A stretch of 64,000 nucleotides of DNA from positions 881,001 through 945,000 of the forward strand of contig JASPKZ010004201.1 in assembly GCA_030220185.1 (NCBI GenBank), given 5' to 3'. Below, piece after piece: positions 58,375 through 64,000 of the stretch. A program made the translations under genes and the position numbers. Within the stretch, counting starts at the first letter, position 1; each line of letters starts with the position of its first letter. Under the pieces are notes generated by a model. The model saw nothing but the letters and a program-made list of their open reading frames with translations. It was not told the DNA's origin and did no database searches. The DNA is from Diploptera punctata. Lineage: Eukaryota > Arthropoda > Insecta > Blattodea > Blaberidae.

Positions 58375-59228
58375 ATGCAAAAATATGTTGGACATGCCTC
58401 GATCTTGTCATCCACCAGTCGGTGACAAAGATCTAAAAACAGTGTCCATGTTAGTGGAGATGGATTGGACAATTCATAAGTAGCACTAGATAGAGAATTG
58501 GCACCTGTGATCGTGCTTCACATCCTGCAGGACTGCCTGAAATTCAGAGAATTGCTTCAAAATGGGTTCTGCATATTTTAAGACAAGCAGAAATGGCAGC
58601 AATATGACACTTCTCATTCTCTCTTGCAACATTACGAGTGCAAAGGAGAGGACGTTTTGTAGCATATCATTATAATTGATCATTTGTATCATAGATAAAA
58701 TGTCAATTGTAAAAGTGGTGTTATCACAGGTCACCAAAAACAACAGTTTAGCATACTCATACCAATGTTAAGGCTATGCTTATTTTTGATCAGATGGGAT
58801 GGTATGATTTTAAAGCATACTGTTTCTCCAGGGCAGAAAGTTAATGCAGAGCACTGTTTGTTTTTGCACTGCTTTGAGAAGAAAATGATGGCATTTTACA
58901 GACTATTTAACTCATGCCCCAAATGGGAGTCAATGACCAATCACGTTTCAATGATTTCTGTTTTACAACCAATCAGAGTCGTGTTTCACGAAATATTTAT
59001 CAGTGTTATAATTACCATATTAAAGTAAGCTCCTCCTTTTAAATATTCTGAAATAGTATGACCTAGTTGCAGTGATAAACAAAAGAAGCAGATGAAGCGT
59101 ACCTATCGTTTCTCATTTGTTTTCAAACATCGCCGTTTACATTAGATATATAAATATTTTAAAATAACTACAGTTAAATAATGATTTGTGAGTAAACAGC
59201 TTAATTTTATTCGTTAAATAGTCCTAAC

Positions 59229-59285
59229 AAATGCCACTCTTGATTTCCAAATTCTCTAGATAAATTGGAAATCACTCGTGGCATT
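59229..59285. repeat. Hairpin
   Basis: AATGCCAC...TGATTTCCAA pairs with TTGGAAATCA...TGGCATT around a ~13-base loop, at the right edge of the extra DNA in the mariner fossil. Possibly the end of a small DNA element. Confidence 0.5.
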
Positions 59286-60119
59286 ACTTATGATAATCCA
59301 CTCATTGTTCTGCATGACAATGCTAGGGCGCATACAGCAGGTGTGTCTAAATTGTTCAATTGCTGTGGCTGAAAAGTGCTCTATCACCTGCCATGCTCTC
59401 TCGATTTAAGTTCCTGTGACTTCAATCTAATCCTAGATGAAGGAACCACTTCGCAAGATTCCCTTTCAAACAGTTGAAGATGTTATGAAAAAACATAAGG
59501 AAGTAACATTACAAGATGAAACAATGAAATACAAGGTAAGATGAAGGCGGACCATGCTTATTTATTAAGTTGATGTTTTAAAGCCAACTGAACCCTCTAT
59601 TTGCTCATCAACAGATTGGGCAATGCCAACAGAATTCAATGGCTTCCATATAGCTGAGAACACACTGTACACAATGTGGTGACTACATAAAAAGCCTGTA
59701 AAACTTATAACCATGTAAGTATGCCATATATCAAGAAAAAAAAGTGTTTACAGGACTAAAAAATTAACCTTTGTAATAATAATAATAATGATTATTATTT
59801 AAAACTGAAGTAAATTTGAGTTTGAATTTGAAGTTCATCAGGGAGGAGTCCTTTTTCCACTAAGTTCTTCATATGATTTAAAACGAAGCAATTTATTCAA
59901 GACAGAATAAGAAGAATATCACAGTATTATTATATTAAAAGTGAGCAAAGTGAAGAGCAGTTTTAGCAAAGTCAAGAAAAAAATATATATTCACACACAC
60001 ACAATACACATGTAGAAGATAAGTGCACTCTTGATGATAGCTGTGCTGTCATGCAGGCCAAGTCTGTGCAAATGGCAGTCTTCTCCATACCTGCGACCAT
60101 CTTCTCACATCACTAGATG

Positions 60120-60655
60120 TCACAGCTGTGAATTATCTCCTGCAGTCTGTAGTAGGCTAACACTAGCCGGCCTTCCGCTCGGAACAAAGAAACTCCACAT
60201 TTCATCCACTACATCTTCCTCTTTCTGTGATTCTGAAGATGGTTGAAAACTTTCTTCAAACACTTTACATAACCTTGCTCCAGCACTCATTCTCTGATGC
60301 GGTGTAGAATTCCCACTAGATATCCGTTTCTTCGGAGAGTTACCTCTACTTCCAACATCAAGTTCTCCAGAAGGTCTTCCTCCAGGTGAAGATGCTGGAC
60401 TACGTGCAGGAGAACTCTGTACACTGCGATAAGGACGCCTTGCAGGAGAATTTCCTCCACCATCCGAATATGACTGGGGTTCTTCATCAAATGAACTCTT
60501 CTGTACTGTACGCCAACTCCAAGCTTTCCACTTTCTAGTGCTTTTTATGTCATCCATAGCAGGTGTCTGGTATATTCCCATCTCCCTATTACGTCTTTCT
60601 TCGAGTTCTTGTTGACTTGCAGTTAGATTAGCTAGCAACTCTTCCTCCAAATCAT
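60120..60655 (-). CDS. Host exon, Ser/Pro-rich, gene unknown
   Basis: On the minus strand a pyrimidine-rich acceptor ending CTATCACTTCAG leads at 60655 into a 536-nt open stretch in phase 1. It begins DDLEEELLANLTASQQELEE (helical, probably coiled-coil), then KWKAWSWRTVQKS, then Ser/Pro/Arg/Gly repeats with several SPAR-type sites, then an acidic block and WSFFVPSGRPASVSLLQ, stopping at 60118-60120. Codon use is unlike the surrounding AT-rich DNA. No donor with good consensus is evident before the stop, so it may be a terminal exon. It shares strand, entry phase and an opening Asp-Asp with the exon at 37658-38202. Confidence 0.65.
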
Positions 60656-61510
60656 CTGAAGTGATAGCAGCATGCATACACAGAGGAGAATCAGATAACC
60701 TCCAAAATTTAACAGTATACATGACTCCATAATATTTCAAATAAAATGTTAACAATTTCAAGAACAGAAACATCTAACCAGTCAGCACTTACCTTGTCCT
60801 CTTGTTTACGCACTATGAATAAATATAGGTACAAATTTCAAGAATTTTACAATTAAAAATATGAAAAATACATTTAAAAAATGAAATTATAATAACTTTC
60901 CTCATTAGAGGACTGCCACAAGGACAAAGTGATACAGACAATTAATTTTCAAAATTGATTAAATACATTTTGTAAATACATTAAAAATTTCAAATTGTAA
61001 TTGAAGTATATTCTATAAAGTAGAAATTTTGTAAAGATGGTTTCTTAAAATTGAAATTGATCCTCTAATGGCAGCGATGGCAATTTTAGAAAGATACACT
61101 CTGTCCAAATCTAAGAAATTCCAAAATTTAGCTAAGAATCCTCCATATAGTACCTCTTGCCCCTGTGACAGTTATACTATCTAATTGATATATTTATCTT
61201 TGTAATAGTCAACTGTTGGCTCATATATACCATATATACCAATAATACAAAATTTAATTGAAAGTTTGGGAAAACAAAATTATAATAATAGGGAAGAAAA
61301 CATTAAAACTTAGTAGGAAAGGACACAATACTAAGAAAACATATTTTTTTAACCAATGCCACCAGGTTGTCTTTATGACATGTCTGGTATTCTCTCCTGG
61401 CATGGCGGAATTGTAATCCACTTATTAAGTTGGGGCAACATTAGATTGATCATTCATCATTGTAGTTGGCATGTAGATACATAAGTTGCACTATTTTTAA
61501 TATTTAGAAG
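60656..61510. other. Probable intron upstream of the 60120-60655 exon
   Basis: AT-rich, no gene or repeat ends recognised. Confidence 0.4.
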
Positions 61511-61524
61511 AAGTAATATTTTAT

Positions 61525-62078
61525 ATTTGAAGAGAAAAATTTTCACCTAGACCGGGACTCGAACCCGGGACCCTTGGCTTTCCGGGCCAAGTGCTCTACC
61601 AACTGAGCTACCGAGGCGAGTTACGATCTAGACGCAAATTTTTCTCTTATGTATGTTGTAATTCCCTCGCGCCAAATGCTTGAAACCATAGCTTCTATCT
61701 TTGCAAATGGCGGCTTCTTAGTTAAGAAGACATTTATTGGGAATTTAACACTACTTTATAGCCAGTAGGGCTTCTAGTGACGATTTTATTATTAATTTAA
61801 CACTTCTCATAGAAGGATAATTATATTTGAAGAGAAAAATTTTCGCCTAGACCGGGACTCGAACCCGGGACCCTTGGCTTTTGGCGCGAGGGAATTACAA
61901 CGTACATAAGAGAAAAATTTGCGTCTAGATCGTAACTCGCCTCGGTAGCTCAGTTGGTAGAGCACTTGGCCCGGAAAGCCAAGGGTCCCGGGTTCGAGTC
62001 CCGGACTAGGCAAAAATTTTTCTCTTCAAATATAATTTATCCTTCTATGAGAAGTGTTAAATTAATAATAAAATCGTC
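61525..62078. mobile_element. tRNA-bearing SINE inverted composite, 14-bp TSD
   Basis: 554 bp flanked by AAGTAATATTTTAT (61511-61524 and 62079-62092). It holds a full minus-strand copy (tRNA unit 61545-61617, then body to about 61820), a truncated minus tRNA unit (about 61845-61880) and a plus-strand copy (tRNA unit 61939-62011). It matches 58058-58374. One target duplication means the composite inserted as a unit or formed during insertion. Confidence 0.8.
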
Positions 62079-62099
62079 AAGTAATATTTTATTTAATAA

Positions 62100-63098
62100 T
62101 TTACTTAAACAAATAAATCCAATAATGTCACATTCAAAGCTGGGTGTAAAAGAGATGACAAACTTATTTAAAAAATGTCTTATTTTAGACTTAAGGTTAA
62201 TTTACACGCTGTAAATCAAAGTAGTTATACTTAGAATTTTTACACTATGAAAAATTCAGTGACTCCAAGATTGACATGCATAAAATAGAGTAATCAGGTG
62301 CAGACATATAGGTAAAAGGGTGGGGCTGGAACATATCATGAAAAGAAATATGGACAGATATAGACAAATTAAAGAGGCTTTGTACACCTAGTTAACCCAG
62401 AACAGTGGATTTTTTCTTGATAGTGATGATGATTTCAAGCTTGAGTAAAAACAATATTGCACATTATAATATTATATTTACTAACATGACAAACTATTGT
62501 TTAAAATTACATTGAAATGTGTGACATGGACTTTTTTAATTCCTTTTTGAAGAAAGCTGCATCAAAAAAATCCATGATCTTTGGTAGGACTGAATCTGCA
62601 AACCTCAGTTCCAGAGGTAAAAGCAGACAAACACTTAAATAACTGAAAGACTGAAAGTGCTGACTAGTTTGAATCCAACAAATATATAAAATCAATATTC
62701 TGCATAAAATTTACAAAAATCCAAATTCCATAGTTATTACATAAACACTACAAATAATACACCAAAGCTTTAAAGCAACATTTAAATTTAATGCATCACA
62801 AAATCCAAAACTCAAAATAATAGAATTTAAAAATGTTTAAGAAAAACTGCAATTCATAACAAATAAAATTCATTGTTGGATAATACTGAAGCTAAGATCA
62901 ACTGACGACTTCTTTTACAAAAAACCGATGATTTCAGGTAGTCACATGGTTAGTATAACACAATCTGTCAACCTTACTTAAAGTTTCATAACTGGATTTA
63001 CATCAACTCATTTTAAGTAGACAGAATTGTACTTAATGACATTCTCATCTCAATCATTAACATCATTATTCTAAGCTGACAAATTTTAGTCAAGGAAT
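62100..63098. other. AT-rich non-coding DNA
   Basis: No supported gene; weak tRNA-like words near 62570-62630. Confidence 0.5.
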
Positions 63099-63112
63099 AA
63101 TTAAAAGTACTT

Positions 63113-63269
63113 CTTCAAAGTTAAAATTGGGAAACACATTATGAGGTTCTTAATTAATAAATTAATGAGTCATTTTAACATCTTACCTCATATTTCATGT
63201 TTTTCATGTTACCGTGTTTGAAAAACATGAAATATGAGGTAAGATGTTAAAATGACTCATTAATTTATT
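63113..63269. mobile_element. PLE foldback without ribozyme, 14-bp TSD
   Basis: 157 bp flanked by AATTAAAAGTACTT (63099-63112 and 63270-63283). Perfect arms of over 50 bp (ATGAGTCATTTTAACATC..) around a ~17-base loop. The left outer end has ATTATGAGGTTC, the inverted PLE end word. The ribozyme part is deleted. Confidence 0.75.
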
Positions 63270-63449
63270 AATTAAAAGTACTTTTAAAAGGATCAAAAAT
63301 TGAAAAAAAGATTAGTTATTTTGGGTTTATTGACTTGACACTTAATTTAGCCTTCTGGTCCCTTTGACATGTGAAAATTATGACACAGAATCAATGGCTT
63401 TACTTCCCCTTAAATAAAGCCACACTCAGGATTTTTACATCCTGAAAAA

Positions 63450-63860
63450 GTCCACAGACCCTGCCAGCATTTGAACTTGTAATCATCAGATACAGAGTAG
63501 GCACTAGACCATTAGGATTGGCAATCTCATTTCAAAAAATATAATAGTATACTTATAGACTCAAAATGCAATAAATGACAAAAATTAAAAATCTAAAATT
63601 AATGAACAATAAACACAGGATGTATAAATAAAAAAGCAACATCTCCATTAATTGCCACTGTTCATAAGATTTCATTACAGTTGTTACAATGAAGAGGCAA
63701 CTTCTGACATTCTGAGTTGGAAGGCACACAATCAGGGTACAACAATTCAACTCTTTCTCAATATTTCCTTTTTCCTCCTTCAATCAGCAATGGATCTGAA
63801 TAAGAGCTGGATGACCTAGGTTCGAATCCAGGCAGGGGAGGGGTGGAGACTTTTACTTAT
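63450..63860. repeat. Two decayed tRNA-derived SINE heads
   Basis: Near 63455-63520 (minus) and 63785-63845 (plus). The latter has a perfect box B, GGTTCGAATCC, at about 63821. Confidence 0.4.
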
Positions 63861-63969
63861 TTATTCATGTCCAGACTTGCTCCAACCTTCTTAAAAAAAG
63901 AATACCAGAATTTTTTCTGGGTTAAGTTGTACAAAGCATAGAGTTAGGCAACCTATCTTCTCATAGTTA

Positions 63970-64000
63970 AATATGGGAAATAATATTATGAGGTTCTTAA
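63970..64000 (+). repeat. Start of another PLE foldback at the window edge
   Basis: ATTATGAGGTTCTTAA repeats the left outer end of the 63113-63269 element; the rest lies outside the window. Confidence 0.45.

Larger units (their letters stand above)
57860..59750 (+). pseudogene. Mariner-like transposase fossil
   Basis: The N-terminal helix-turn-helix frame VTIFSKQEQRSWLKIQCARG (57888 on) is cut by a SINE (58058-58374). Later frames read HTVSPGQKVNAEH (about 58815-58855), LHDNARAHTAG (about 59305-59340, second catalytic Asp) and CSLDLSSCDFNLI (about 59395-59435, third Asp), then FQTVEDVMKK. Stops and shifts throughout. About 400 bp between 58890 and 59280 looks inserted. A PLE fragment lies at about 59515-59570. 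Confidence 0.65.

Noticed and set aside
61939..62011. Apparent tRNA genes here and at 58282-58354 and 61545-61617
   Set aside because: All lie inside TSD-bounded mobile elements, lack U33 in the anticodon loop and have acceptor mismatches, so they are SINE parts rather than functional tRNA genes.
61807..62013. Minus frame containing PGLEPGTLG
   Set aside because: Translation of the tRNA box-B region of SINEs, a common false prediction in insect genomes.

Overview
This is repeat-saturated nuclear DNA of an animal, most probably an insect. It is AT-rich and has no bacterial operon structure. It carries an env-bearing Gypsy/errantivirus-like LTR element, mariner, Tc1 and piggyBac fossils, several non-LTR retrotransposons, tRNA-derived SINEs and many Penelope-like elements (PLEs). 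The mix, including a DUF4817-type mariner, fits a large-genome hemimetabolous insect such as a cockroach, but the order is not proven from sequence alone.

Host coding sequence is sparse. Two minus-strand, Ser/Thr/Pro-rich open exons (60655-60120 and 38202-37658) each follow a clean splice acceptor in the same phase. They probably belong to one minus-strand gene whose introns make up most of the right half of the window. I could not name the gene.

Layout. 1-13600: unique AT-rich DNA with LINE scraps, SINEs and five PLE foldbacks or fragments. 13607-27495: one decayed LTR retrotransposon (LTR-PBS-gag-PR-RT-RNaseH-IN-env-LTR, with a probable 5-bp target duplication ATCGC/ATCAC). It was invaded by two PLE foldbacks, a ~1.2 kb non-coding insert, an unidentified remnant in its 5' leader and a LINE inside the 3' LTR. 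27590-31850: Tc1-like and piggyBac pseudogenes. 32588-36240: PLE foldbacks (one nested in another) and an 86-bp tandem array. 37658-60655: the host gene region, with a 2-kb PLE encoding RT and GIY-YIG nuclease, a minisatellite invaded by SINEs, two DUF4817/mariner-like elements, an RTE-like LINE and a further mariner. 61525-64000: a SINE inverted dimer and PLE foldbacks.

Main result. At least 16 insertions share one architecture. Two PLE terminal units face each other head-to-head as a foldback, usually framed by a 10-14 bp target-site duplication. Fifteen copies of a hammerhead-ribozyme core (CUGANGA, stem II, GAAA) sit in these units, and stem III is always a self-complementary word (ACATGT, ACCRGT, ATCGCGAT, ACGATCGT or ACGT, some with CpG decay). 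PLE-encoded hammerheads are known. The abundance here of short, non-coding, inverted-dimer derivatives in several sequence families, and their link to a coding parent at 41283-43356, is the most notable system in the window.
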